Virus record (IMG/VR): IMGVR_UViG_3300009163_000158 | Span: 1 to 25,915 of that record | Length of the DNA stretch: 25,915 nucleotides | Reading direction: 5' to 3' (one strand) | From: a virus | In this document: positions 15,431 to 21,678 of the stretch, piece after piece | Layout of the letters: every line of letters starts with the position of its first letter | Numbering within the stretch: position 1 is the stretch's first letter | The notes under the pieces: model-generated | The model's database searches: none | What the model saw: the letters and a program-made list of their open reading frames with translations, nothing else | What the model was told of the DNA's origin: nothing | Translations under genes and position numbers: made by a program

Positions 15431-15970
15431 ATGGCTAAAGTTCTCCACGCTAGTTACAGCGGGTACTTTCCATCGTGTCTGCAAGTGAGTGATGAGTTTG
15501 CAATCTTTACTTTGGAAGAGGCGATGGAAATTTATTGGAGGGTCAAGGCTTGGACGATCAGCGGAACATATATAAATTACATTGGGGAAAGTTCATCCTT
15601 TTCTCAAACATTCACATCTACCCTTGCCGATGAAAGTCGCCTTGTTTGTCTGCCTAGAGACTACTCTCCATTCTTTGAAACAGATTTTACTCCGCAAACA
15701 GATGATACCTTTTTTCAGAGATCATCTCAGTTTTATATCAATTCTTCTGGAAGTCTTTATGGTGTAGATATTGCCTTCCAATTCATTCCTTCTGGGGCAA
15801 ACAGAGGAATAGGAACATCGGGAATAAATGAGCCTAGCACAGATGTTGGGGTTTTAAGTGTGCTTGGGAAATCAATTCCATTTTATGCAGAGGCCAGAGA
15901 CGGAGACGAAGTTCCAACAAGTGCAAATGGAACTATGACCCCTAGTGCATACTGGACTTACGAATCCTAA
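15431..15970 (+). CDS. Hypothetical protein following the fibre-like gene
   Basis: A 179-residue protein rich in serine, phenylalanine and tyrosine, with no signal peptide or membrane segment. The N-terminus contains EEAMEIYWRVKAWTISGTYI; the rest alternates polar and aromatic residues like a beta-sheet virion protein. It lies between the fibre-like gene and the lysis cassette, so it could be a second receptor-binding or fibre-assembly protein. I do not recognise it. The leader lacks a Shine-Dalgarno sequence. Confidence 0.5.
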   Translation: MAKVLHASYSGYFPSCLQVSDEFAIFTLEEAMEIYWRVKAWTISGTYINYIGESSSFSQTFTSTLADESRLVCLPRDYSPFFETDFTPQTDDTFFQRSSQFYINSSGSLYGVDIAFQFIPSGANRGIGTSGINEPSTDVGVLSVLGKSIPFYAEARDGDEVPTSANGTMTPSAYWTYES

Positions 15971-15974
15971 CCCC

Positions 15975-15980
15975 TTGACA
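15975..15980 (+). promoter_or_regulatory. TTGACA box 20 bases before the holin-like gene
   Basis: TTGACA lies exactly 20 bases before the ATG at 15995, in the short gap after the gene ending at 15970. The gap after it (CCTCTCATCTTCTT) is pyrimidine-rich with no Shine-Dalgarno sequence. This is the cleanest case for the box, because neither a stop codon nor a ribosome site explains it. Confidence 0.45.
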
Positions 15981-15994
15981 CCTCTCATCTTCTT

Positions 15995-16165
15995 ATGGAA
16001 CAAATTCTAACCTTCATTCAGTCGCAGGATGTGTTTGCTTGGGTAGGTGCGTTGGTTGCCCTTCTCTCTGCCGTGATTGCCGTGGCCTCTCTTATCCCCG
16101 GTGACGAGCCAGAGAATACCTTGCAGAAGGTTGTGGACTTCCTCTCCAAGTTCTCACGGAAATAA
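15995..16165 (+). CDS. Holin-like small membrane protein
   Basis: A 56-residue protein with one strong membrane helix at about residues 14-33 (FAWVGALVALLSAVIAVASL), then PGDEPENTLQKVVDFLSKF. The pattern of a membrane helix, a proline and acidic turn, and a short amphipathic C-terminal helix is seen in small phage membrane proteins next to endolysin genes. It leads a run of membrane protein, lipoprotein and peptidase, the usual makeup of a lysis cassette, so a holin that opens the inner membrane is the best guess. It follows a TTGACA box. Confidence 0.55.
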   Translation: MEQILTFIQSQDVFAWVGALVALLSAVIAVASLIPGDEPENTLQKVVDFLSKFSRK

Positions 16166-16167
16166 CA

Positions 16168-16329
16168 ATGTGGGAGGCCATTCTTGCCTCGCTTGCTGGT
16201 GTAATTGGAATCATAGCTTGGTGGACAAAAAACAGAGCCAAGACACGCAGGGAAAGAGACGATGAAGAAATTGCTTATAACCGCCGTCTCCGTGATTCGG
16301 AAGTCGATTCTTGGATTCATCGTCGCTAA
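16168..16329 (+). CDS. Short membrane protein with charged tail, possible i-spanin or antiholin
   Basis: A 53-residue protein starting 2 bases after the previous stop. Residues 5-20 form a membrane helix (ILASLAGVIGIIAWWT), followed by a strongly charged tail (RRERDDEEIAYNRRLRD). The lipoprotein gene begins inside it in another frame (16262), overlapping by 68 bases, as Rz1 does with Rz. It is shorter than known i-spanins (usually over 100 residues), so an antiholin or holin partner is also possible. Confidence 0.5.
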   Translation: MWEAILASLAGVIGIIAWWTKNRAKTRRERDDEEIAYNRRLRDSEVDSWIHRR

Positions 16330-16540
16330 TTTGATTTGTGGGTGTGCAACCACCCGCCCCTACGACATTGGGCAAACGCCGCACCAAGACTCGATCTCGG
16401 ACTTCATTATGCGATGGGACAAACTCGACCGACAAAAAGCAAGCCCACAAGAATACCGAGAGTTGTATGCCCAGACGCTCAAGGCGTTATCTCGATCAAT
16501 GGAGGAAACAGAACGATGCAAGTCGAGGCTTGACCAATGA
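16262..16540 (+). CDS. Lipoprotein, possible o-spanin
   Basis: A 92-residue protein with a basic start (MKKLL), a hydrophobic stretch and a lipobox-like ICGC with the modified cysteine at about residue 28, followed by a polar, mostly helical region (SPQEYRELYAQTLKALSRSM). It would be lipid-anchored in the outer or inner membrane, facing the periplasm. Its overlap with the membrane protein gene and the following endolysin gene (ATGA at 16537) suits an o-spanin that, with a partner, disrupts the outer membrane. The -2 cysteine in the lipobox is unusual. Confidence 0.6.
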   Translation: MKKLLITAVSVIRKSILGFIVANLICGCATTRPYDIGQTPHQDSISDFIMRWDKLDRQKASPQEYRELYAQTLKALSRSMEETERCKSRLDQ

Positions 16541-17043
16541 CGATTCGAGAGGCGGTGGAGAGGTCAAGAAGCCATATCGAAAAGTGTGAGCCTAGTTTTG
16601 GCAAGAGGGTTGGGGCTTGGTACTCGGAGTTGATGAGCAAAAAGATTCCAGTTCTGATCTACTGTTCGGTGCGTACTCCCCAAGAACAAGAGGAACTATA
16701 CGCCCAAGGGCGAACCAAGGCAGGAAGGAAAGTCACAAACGCTCGCGGGATACCCCCGCAATCGCTCCACATTGACCAAGGTAAAGGTTCTCACGCAATA
16801 GACTATGTTCCCCTATCCTGCACTCCGACTGGCAATCTATTGGCCTCGTGGGACGATGACCAAACCTATTCCATTTGTCAGAAGATAGCCGAGAAGCACA
16901 AGCTCCGGCATCTCGACTGGGAGCAACCTCATCTTGAGGACGCAACAATTTCTGGGTGGAGGGAATTAGTCTCACCACAAAAGCAAGAAGTGAATAATCA
17001 AAAAGTTTCTCTAGTCAGTAAAAGGCCGTGGTCTAGTCGTTAA
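16537..17043 (+). CDS. M15-family peptidase endolysin
   Basis: A 168-residue enzyme. After an N-terminal helical part it has CSVRTPQEQEELYAQGRT (about 43-60), typical of M15 peptidases (VanY/T5-type L-alanyl-D-glutamate or D-Ala-D-Ala peptidases). Zinc ligands expected are H78 and D89 in SLHIDQGKGSHAIDYVP and H132 in DWEQPHLED. In the usual motif, H and D are 7 residues apart (SxHxxGxAxD); here they are 11 apart, so a short insertion is present. The enzyme would cut peptidoglycan peptides to release virions. There is no signal peptide, so it needs the holin. Confidence 0.85.
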   Translation: MTIREAVERSRSHIEKCEPSFGKRVGAWYSELMSKKIPVLIYCSVRTPQEQEELYAQGRTKAGRKVTNARGIPPQSLHIDQGKGSHAIDYVPLSCTPTGNLLASWDDDQTYSICQKIAEKHKLRHLDWEQPHLEDATISGWRELVSPQKQEVNNQKVSLVSKRPWSSR

Positions 17044-17046
17044 TGG

Positions 17047-17406
17047 ATGACATCAACTCAAGGCGTGGAGAAAATCCAAAAGCATTTTACTAAAAAGCAC
17101 GAACTCCATTTAACGACTTTGCAAGTTGCGGCAGTCGAGTCGATGGAGAAGAAATACAAGAGGGGAGTTGAGGAAAACGGGGGAACGAAGTTATGGGAAA
17201 TGCCCACGGCCAGATTGGTTGAGGAGTCAATAGCGGAGGCAACCGATCAAATGGTTTATCTTTTGTCCCTACGCCAACAAATGCACATCGTTATGGAGTT
17301 GGCGAAAGAGGGATGCACGGATGAAACATTGACAAACCCAAGAGCAAGAGAGTGTTGTCACCTTATTTACACTACTCTAACTGGACAATCTAAACCCACA
17401 TTATGA
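17047..17406 (+). CDS. Hypothetical helical protein, possibly MazG-like
   Basis: A 119-residue helical protein. The middle reads KLWEMPTARLVEESIAEATD then QMVYLLSLRQQM, in which the acidic pattern EE-x-x-x-E-x-x-D on a helix recalls all-alpha NTP pyrophosphohydrolases (MazG-like), often carried by phages. The second half of that active-site pattern is not clear, so this is a weak match. It overlaps the metallophosphoesterase gene by 4 bases. Confidence 0.5.
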   Translation: MTSTQGVEKIQKHFTKKHELHLTTLQVAAVESMEKKYKRGVEENGGTKLWEMPTARLVEESIAEATDQMVYLLSLRQQMHIVMELAKEGCTDETLTNPRARECCHLIYTTLTGQSKPTL

Positions 17407-18143
17407 AGCCAATTAAGTTCGTTGCTTGTGGCGATATCCACGGTGACGAGCAAGATGCTCCCTCGATAAAGGCTCTACTCGCTTTCACGAAAGAATACCA
17501 ACCCGACCTAGTTGTTTGCATTGGTGACCTCTGGGACTTCCGAGCCATTCGCAAAGGAGCAGGGGATGAGGAGCAAGCATCCAGCTTGCAGAAGGATTGG
17601 GATTGTGGGGAGGAGTTCTTGCGGGAGTTCTTTAAGTTCGGGGATGAAAGAATCTTTTTGCGGGGCAACCACGATGAACGGATTTATGATATGGCTAGGA
17701 ACAGCCGAAGCGGAGTGGCTCGTGATTACGCCAACGATGGTATTGAAAATATCGAACTGATAATAAAGGAGACGAAGGCAAGGATGTTTCCCTATGATTC
17801 AGTTGGCGGGATTTACAAGTGCGGCAATCTTTCATTCGTCCACGGATACGGCCACGCTATGCACTCTGGCAAGCAACACGCAGACGCTTATGGCGATGTT
17901 ATCTTCGGCCACACTCACGCCATTGATTATTTCCGTAGCGTCTCCATCGACCCGAGAACCGGGTATAACATTGGATGCCTCTGCAATAAAACCCCCGAAT
18001 ATAATAGAGGCCAACTGCGGAGACTACGATGGCAACACGGCTGGGCGTATGGAATGATTCACCCCGACAAAACGCACGATGTATTCCAAGCAAGACAACG
18101 AGGAAATAAGTTCCATCTCCCAACAAATATAAAATCCTTCTAA
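17403..18143 (+). CDS. Calcineurin-like metallophosphoesterase
   Basis: A 246-residue enzyme with the full set of family motifs in order: GDIHGD (10-15), GDLWD (41-45), GNHDE (88-92), HGYG (147-150) and GHTH (169-172). These bind two metal ions. Members cut phosphodiesters, including cyclic nucleotides, nucleic acids and nucleotide derivatives; this substrate is unknown. The ATG overlaps the previous stop and the stop overlaps the next ATG by one base. In phages such genes often sit among DNA-metabolism genes. Confidence 0.9.
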   Translation: MKPIKFVACGDIHGDEQDAPSIKALLAFTKEYQPDLVVCIGDLWDFRAIRKGAGDEEQASSLQKDWDCGEEFLREFFKFGDERIFLRGNHDERIYDMARNSRSGVARDYANDGIENIELIIKETKARMFPYDSVGGIYKCGNLSFVHGYGHAMHSGKQHADAYGDVIFGHTHAIDYFRSVSIDPRTGYNIGCLCNKTPEYNRGQLRRLRWQHGWAYGMIHPDKTHDVFQARQRGNKFHLPTNIKSF

Positions 18144-18409
18144 TGAAATCCCCACGAAATCCTTGGCAGAAACTTCTCGAAGAACACATCCGAAATAAAG
18201 AATGCCCTCCACGACCAGAGGGATTTAAGACAAGGGCAGAGATAATGGAATTGAGTGGGAAAAAATCTAGTTCCATTGACCGCCTACTCCGTGAACTCCT
18301 AGATAAAAAGAAATTGGAGGTTACGAAAATTAAGGTTGTCCTTTCAAATAAGAAGGGACACACATTCTTTCGATGGATAAAAGCCTACAAAATGCTCCCT
18401 AGCAAGTAG
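18143..18409 (+). CDS. Small winged-helix-like DNA-binding protein
   Basis: An 88-residue basic protein. Residues about 28-62 read as a helix-turn-helix (TRAEIMELSGKKSSSIDRLL then RELLDKKKLE), followed by two strands of a wing (TKIKVVLSNKKGHTFFRWI). It likely binds DNA, as a regulator or accessory replication factor. The start overlaps the metallophosphoesterase stop by one base. Confidence 0.6.
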   Translation: MKSPRNPWQKLLEEHIRNKECPPRPEGFKTRAEIMELSGKKSSSIDRLLRELLDKKKLEVTKIKVVLSNKKGHTFFRWIKAYKMLPSK

Positions 18410-18493
18410 CGTGTTTATAGGGACTTACAAACAATCGTTAAGATAGCATAAAAAAAGAGTAGACAACTTGGGGAAGTGTGTTAGGGTTGGAGT

Positions 18494-18661
18494 ATGCAAA
18501 CAAAAAGCTGGAATGAAATGAGTCACAAAGAACAACAAGAAGAATTGATGCGAGTTCAGAAAGCAGATTGCTTGTTTAATAACCAAGCCAAAACGCCAAC
18601 GACTCCATACAAAGAAGACCCAGACGCAGAATTCTTTGCCCCTCCAACCCACATCCTTTAA
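18494..18661 (+). CDS. Small polar protein of unknown function
   Basis: A 55-residue gene after an 84-base gap. It begins QTKSWNEMSHKEQQEELMRV, a helical polar stretch, and ends proline-rich (FFAPPTHIL). A weak purine-rich site (TTGGAG) lies close before the ATG. The gap 18410-18493 contains an A-rich stretch (about 18450-18460) but no promoter I can defend. The family is not recognised. Confidence 0.45.
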   Translation: MQTKSWNEMSHKEQQEELMRVQKADCLFNNQAKTPTTPYKEDPDAEFFAPPTHIL

Positions 18662-18680
18662 CTAAAGAAAGAAAAACCAA

Positions 18681-18767
18681 ATGAACAAAATCCTAATAGC
18701 CTATATCATCGGACTAATCGTAGGTGCTGGCTCAACCCTTTTCATAGTTGAGCAACTACTTAAATAG
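18681..18767 (+). CDS. Tiny single-pass membrane peptide
   Basis: A 28-residue gene: MNK, a hydrophobic helix (ILIAYIIGLIVGAGSTLFIV), then a short polar end. An A-rich GAAAGAAAAACC stretch precedes the ATG. Such short membrane peptides are common in phages but rarely characterised. The evidence is the clean start, the membrane segment and the fit between neighbouring genes; it could still be unexpressed. Confidence 0.4.
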   Translation: MNKILIAYIIGLIVGAGSTLFIVEQLLK

Positions 18768-18805
18768 TTCTTTACACAACCCCACGAAATCCCTAGAAAA
18801 AAACA

Positions 18806-19375
18806 ATGACATCCTTACCACTCCCAGCAAGGCCAGTAGGTTCAGCCGTGCCAGCTAACCACGATGAGTTTGCCGATGGGTTCTCTATCGAGGGTAAGCT
18901 CAACGGGTGGCGGGGCTGGTTCGACCAAGAAACCCAGCAAGGCTACAATCGCCACGGACAACTCGCATCGAATCACAACCTAATGGCAGAGCGTCTGGTG
19001 GGTGCTGGCATTAAGTCACGCTTTATTGATTGCGAAATTATGGGGCAACGCACCAAGACTGGCAAAGGAACAATCGTGGTGATGGATGCCTTCGACCCAG
19101 CCAACCCCAAGCCATACGCCGAGAGGATGAAGGAGATTGAACACCTCGAAGCGGTGACCTTTGATGTGCCGCAGAACAAGCTCCTTCGCTTTGTTCAGCT
19201 TGCCCATCACAAAATCAATGCAATCTGGGAAGAGATGAACTTTCAGAATAACAAAGCCGGCGAGGTTATCTGGGAAGGCTTTGTGATGAAGGCCACGGAT
19301 GACGGCAAGTATCCCTTCATTACAAACCCTAACTACTGCTCACCCGCTTGGCAGAAACAGAGGATTCGCTGGTGA
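18806..19375 (+). CDS. Minimal ATP-dependent ligase-like nucleotidyltransferase domain
   Basis: A 189-residue protein with the motifs of DNA/RNA ligases: motif I EGKLNGWRG with K31 as the expected AMP-accepting lysine (KLNG in place of KxDG), motif III FIDCEIMG (73-80), motif IV WEGFVMK (156-162) and a motif V-like KQR near 184-186. The chain ends right after motif V, so only the adenylation domain is present and the OB-fold domain is missing. It would seal nicks or activate a nucleic acid end if active. TTTACA at 18771 and TAGAAA at 18794, 17 bases apart, are a possible promoter ending at the start. Confidence 0.75.
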   Translation: MTSLPLPARPVGSAVPANHDEFADGFSIEGKLNGWRGWFDQETQQGYNRHGQLASNHNLMAERLVGAGIKSRFIDCEIMGQRTKTGKGTIVVMDAFDPANPKPYAERMKEIEHLEAVTFDVPQNKLLRFVQLAHHKINAIWEEMNFQNNKAGEVIWEGFVMKATDDGKYPFITNPNYCSPAWQKQRIRW

Positions 19376-19587
19376 TCTTTGGAGTCATCATCTTTGTAGG
19401 GCTGGTGATTGTTCGAGGGCTTTATCTAATCGCCCAGCATATCGACCAGCAGAACTACGAGAGACGGAGATTCTATTTGTCCGTGGCCGCCGACCTAGAT
19501 CGCTTGGACAAGATCGTGGCCGAGGGCAACCAACCCAAACAGCCAGAGCTAGTCTTGCCCACAAAGAACTGGGTGGGGCGTAACTAA
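19372..19587 (+). CDS. Small single-pass membrane protein
   Basis: A 71-residue protein from GTG 19372, which overlaps the ligase stop (GTGA). A membrane helix is at the N-terminus (IFGVIIFVGLVIVRGLYLIA), followed by a charged cytoplasmic or periplasmic helix (NYERRRFYLSVAADLDRLD). An upstream TTG at 19348 would add 8 residues but overlap more. The function is unknown; it sits between two nucleic acid enzymes. Confidence 0.55.
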   Translation: MIFGVIIFVGLVIVRGLYLIAQHIDQQNYERRRFYLSVAADLDRLDKIVAEGNQPKQPELVLPTKNWVGRN

Positions 19588-19588
19588 A

Positions 19589-19909
19589 ATGAAGCTCACA
19601 CCATCTGCCAAGTTTGAGATTCTATGGAAGAGTCTTGGTGGGTGGGGGCTACTTAAAGAATACAAGTTTGCTGATAGTAGAAGATTTAGATTCGACTATT
19701 ACCACATCGAGGGCGTAGCAGTAGAATTGGAAGGGGGAATTTGGGTGCGTGGCCGCCATACGAATCCATCCGGGTTCTTAAACGATATGGAGAAATACAA
19801 TCTCGCCGCCTCTATGGGCATCCTAGTTTTTCGTGTTCCCTCCCACGACATCAGTACCAAGTGGCTTTCCCCGATAATTAAAACCATAAACGAAAGGACA
19901 AAAAAATGA
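19589..19909 (+). CDS. PD-(D/E)xK-type nuclease
   Basis: A 106-residue protein matching small phage endonucleases of the VRR-NUC/restriction-like type. The core is FRFDYYHIEGVAVELEGG (34-50), with D36 at the end of one strand and E46-L-E48 on the next, the expected metal-binding pattern with the usual lysine replaced by E48. RGRH-x-x-x-x-GF-x-x-D-x-EKYN follows, then a strand-helix end (GILVFRVPSHD). Such enzymes act as Holliday junction resolvases or other structure-specific nucleases. It lies with the ligase-like and annealing-like genes. Confidence 0.75.
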   Translation: MKLTPSAKFEILWKSLGGWGLLKEYKFADSRRFRFDYYHIEGVAVELEGGIWVRGRHTNPSGFLNDMEKYNLAASMGILVFRVPSHDISTKWLSPIIKTINERTKK

Positions 19910-20118
19910 GTGATTGTGTGCCAAGGTATCCCAAACGCCTTGAAGGAGAAACCCTAGAAGAATGGGTGACGAGAGTGGATGGCCCGATTCCAGACACGCT
20001 CTACGACCAGACGCACGATTTAAGATGTTTGAATCTTCCAATCAGAGGAAGCAGAGAAGATCGTGAGTCGCTGGGAGACTACGACTACAACCAACAACCA
20101 ATAAGGAGAATGAAATAA
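19906..20118 (+). CDS. Small acidic protein of unknown function
   Basis: A 70-residue gene joined to its neighbours by overlaps on both sides (ATGA at 19906; one base at 20118). It begins CVPRYPKRLEGETLEEWVTR and is rich in acidic residues, arginine and proline. No motif is recognised. A Shine-Dalgarno sequence for the next gene, AAGGAG, lies inside its end. Confidence 0.55.
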   Translation: MSDCVPRYPKRLEGETLEEWVTRVDGPIPDTLYDQTHDLRCLNLPIRGSREDRESLGDYDYNQQPIRRMK

Positions 20119-20951
20119 TGAGTGATAACCAATTAGTAGTTCAGAACGGCAACGGAGTCTCAACCCACATTCGCCAAGCAACGGATGTGGCTGGGGCTTG
20201 TCGTGCCATCGTTAAAGAAACTTGCCAACGCATAGGCCAAAAGGATTATGTCCGGGTCGAAGGCTGGCAAGCAATCGCAGTAGCTCACGGATGTGTGGCC
20301 TCGGCTAGAGATGTTGAGCGTCTCGAAGATGGCTATCGGTGCATCGGTGAGGTTAAGCGTATGGACAACGGCCAAGTAATCTCAAGTGCCGAGGGGTTCT
20401 TGGGTGATGACGAAAAGATGTGGTTCGAGCGTCCGACCTATGCAAAAAGGGCTATGGTTCAGACCAGAGCAATCAGTCGGGCTTGTCGTTCAGCATTCGC
20501 ACATATCGTTGTGCTAATAGATTCCAAATTAAGTACGACCCCAGCAGAGGAGATTCCTATTGGCGGGTTCGAGGACTTAAACACGGACAAGTACGAGCCA
20601 GCACCAAAGCCAGTTAAGCTAGACACGGTTAAGTCTGACTCGATTAGCAAAGCAGACCTAGCTGACATCACGGCAAAGCTCAACGGAGTTGCGGTTAAAA
20701 GTAATGGCGGTGAACCGAGAGATATGGAGTTGAAGTTCGGTAAGCACAAAGGCTCGACACTTCGGGAGATCGCCGCATTCGGAAACAAGGGCTTGGATTA
20801 CTTGGAGTGGTTGTCGAAGCAAGACCTCAAGCCCGGTGCAGATGGTAAGCCTTATAAAAACGATATAATCAGAAACGAAATCATCGCAGAGATTTTTGCA
20901 GAAGCTGATGCGATAGCGAAAGGAAATCCCAACGATGAAATCCCATTCTGA
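20118..20951 (+). CDS. Probable phage recombination (annealing-type) protein with extra C-terminal domain
   Basis: A 277-residue protein. The N-terminal part (about 20-140) has the pattern of a widespread phage protein: YVRVEGWQAIAVAHG, then a beta segment with CIGEVKRMDNG, and TYAKRAMVQTRAISRACR before a hydrophobic AHIVVLI. I think it is a single-strand annealing or ERF/Rad52-like protein, but I cannot confirm the family. After a linker (about 145-200), residues 203-235 (ELKFGKHKG with YLEWLSKQ) match a small domain also found at the end of exonuclease X-type proteins. AAGGAG lies 10-12 bases before the ATG. It sits next to nuclease and replication genes. Confidence 0.6.
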   Translation: MSDNQLVVQNGNGVSTHIRQATDVAGACRAIVKETCQRIGQKDYVRVEGWQAIAVAHGCVASARDVERLEDGYRCIGEVKRMDNGQVISSAEGFLGDDEKMWFERPTYAKRAMVQTRAISRACRSAFAHIVVLIDSKLSTTPAEEIPIGGFEDLNTDKYEPAPKPVKLDTVKSDSISKADLADITAKLNGVAVKSNGGEPRDMELKFGKHKGSTLREIAAFGNKGLDYLEWLSKQDLKPGADGKPYKNDIIRNEIIAEIFAEADAIAKGNPNDEIPF

Positions 20952-21111
20952 CCTAATCCAAGACATCATCAGCGATGCGATGAGCAAGGCCGCCACTCTC
21001 GAAAGGGAGCGGTGTGCCGAACTCGTCCAACGACTAGCAGACGGAACGGAAGACCAAGTCATTCAAGACATTCTCAATGAGGTTGTCGTAGCCCTGCGGA
21101 GGCTGGGATGA
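20935..21111 (+). CDS. Small helical protein of unknown function
   Basis: A 58-residue gene overlapping the preceding gene by 17 bases, with a purine-rich AAAGGAAA just upstream of its ATG. It reads as two helices (DLIQDIISDAMSKAATLERE and DQVIQDILNEVVVALRRL) separated by a short turn, so it may form a coiled coil or dimer. The next gene overlaps its stop (ATGA at 21108). The family is not recognised. Confidence 0.55.
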   Translation: MKSHSDLIQDIISDAMSKAATLERERCAELVQRLADGTEDQVIQDILNEVVVALRRLG

Positions 21112-21326
21112 GCGTTGATGTCGATGTTCCAAAGCTAAAATGGTCAATGCTAGAATGGAAAACACTAGAGGAGAAACCCAAGAACGATGAAAAAGTCCTT
21201 ATGGATATTGGCGGTGAGGTTTGCGTTGGTCGTTTCGTTGATGGCTCGTTTGTGTCTCGAAGCTGGGGGCATTCTGAAAATGATGTTCGGCTTTGGGCAA
21301 GCTGGCCGAAAGCACCCAAATGGTAA
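21108..21326 (+). CDS. DUF551-like small protein
   Basis: A 72-residue protein. The order WKTLEEKPKNDEKVLM, then GGEVCVGRFVDGSF, then a late tryptophan and proline-rich end (VRLWASWPKAP) recalls the short phage and bacterial DUF551-type family, whose function is unknown. It is translationally coupled on both sides (ATGA at 21108; 7-base overlap with 21320). Confidence 0.55.
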   Translation: MSVDVDVPKLKWSMLEWKTLEEKPKNDEKVLMDIGGEVCVGRFVDGSFVSRSWGHSENDVRLWASWPKAPKW

Positions 21327-21472
21327 GTTTCCTTTTATCCATCGTGAAAGCTTTGTGGGACTTATTCATAATAGGTTTAGGGTGCTTGAGTCTCTATCTC
21401 CTAATTCTATTCGTCAGCGGAGCATTGTGGGATTTAGCAAAAGATATTCTGGAAAGGATTAAAAAGAAATGA
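21320..21472 (+). CDS. Small membrane protein
   Basis: A 50-residue gene, too short to stand out, fitted between its neighbours. It starts at ATG 21320 inside the previous gene's end and stops at 21470-21472, overlapping the next ATG (ATGA). The central part is one long hydrophobic segment (LFIIGLGCLSLYLLILFVSG), followed by a basic helix (DLAKDILERIKKK). GTG 21344 is an alternative start. The function is unknown. The perfect stop-start overlaps support it. Confidence 0.6.
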   Translation: MVSFLLSIVKALWDLFIIGLGCLSLYLLILFVSGALWDLAKDILERIKKK

Positions 21473-21678
21473 GCGTTAAAAGATTAAAGTTAGTAGATGA
21501 GTTTCACGCAATCGTATCGAAAAGGTTGAAGGATTTATTCAAAGACTTCGACCACGCTAAGCGGGAGAACTACAAGGACATCATCAGCCACCTCGACTAC
21601 TCGCATCGTATCACTAAAGAGCTTTTAGAGCGAGCCAAGAAGTATCAAAAGATAGATATGGAAAAGGCCAAGAAGTGA
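21469..21678 (+). CDS. Small basic helical protein of unknown function
   Basis: A 69-residue, lysine-rich, all-helical protein (for example ENYKDIISHLDYSHRITKEL). It overlaps the genes on both sides by 4 bases, so the run from 20118 to 23258 is translated as a chain. It could be a nucleic-acid-binding or replication accessory protein; there is no defining motif. Confidence 0.5.
   Translation: MSVKRLKLVDEFHAIVSKRLKDLFKDFDHAKRENYKDIISHLDYSHRITKELLERAKKYQKIDMEKAKK

Noticed and set aside
18410-18493. Possible promoter in the gap before 18494
   Set aside because: No hexamer pair with acceptable spacing; only an A-rich stretch is seen.
21187-21462. Longer alternative frame across the small membrane gene
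   Set aside because: It conflicts with two genes joined by exact stop-start overlaps and is not protein-like.
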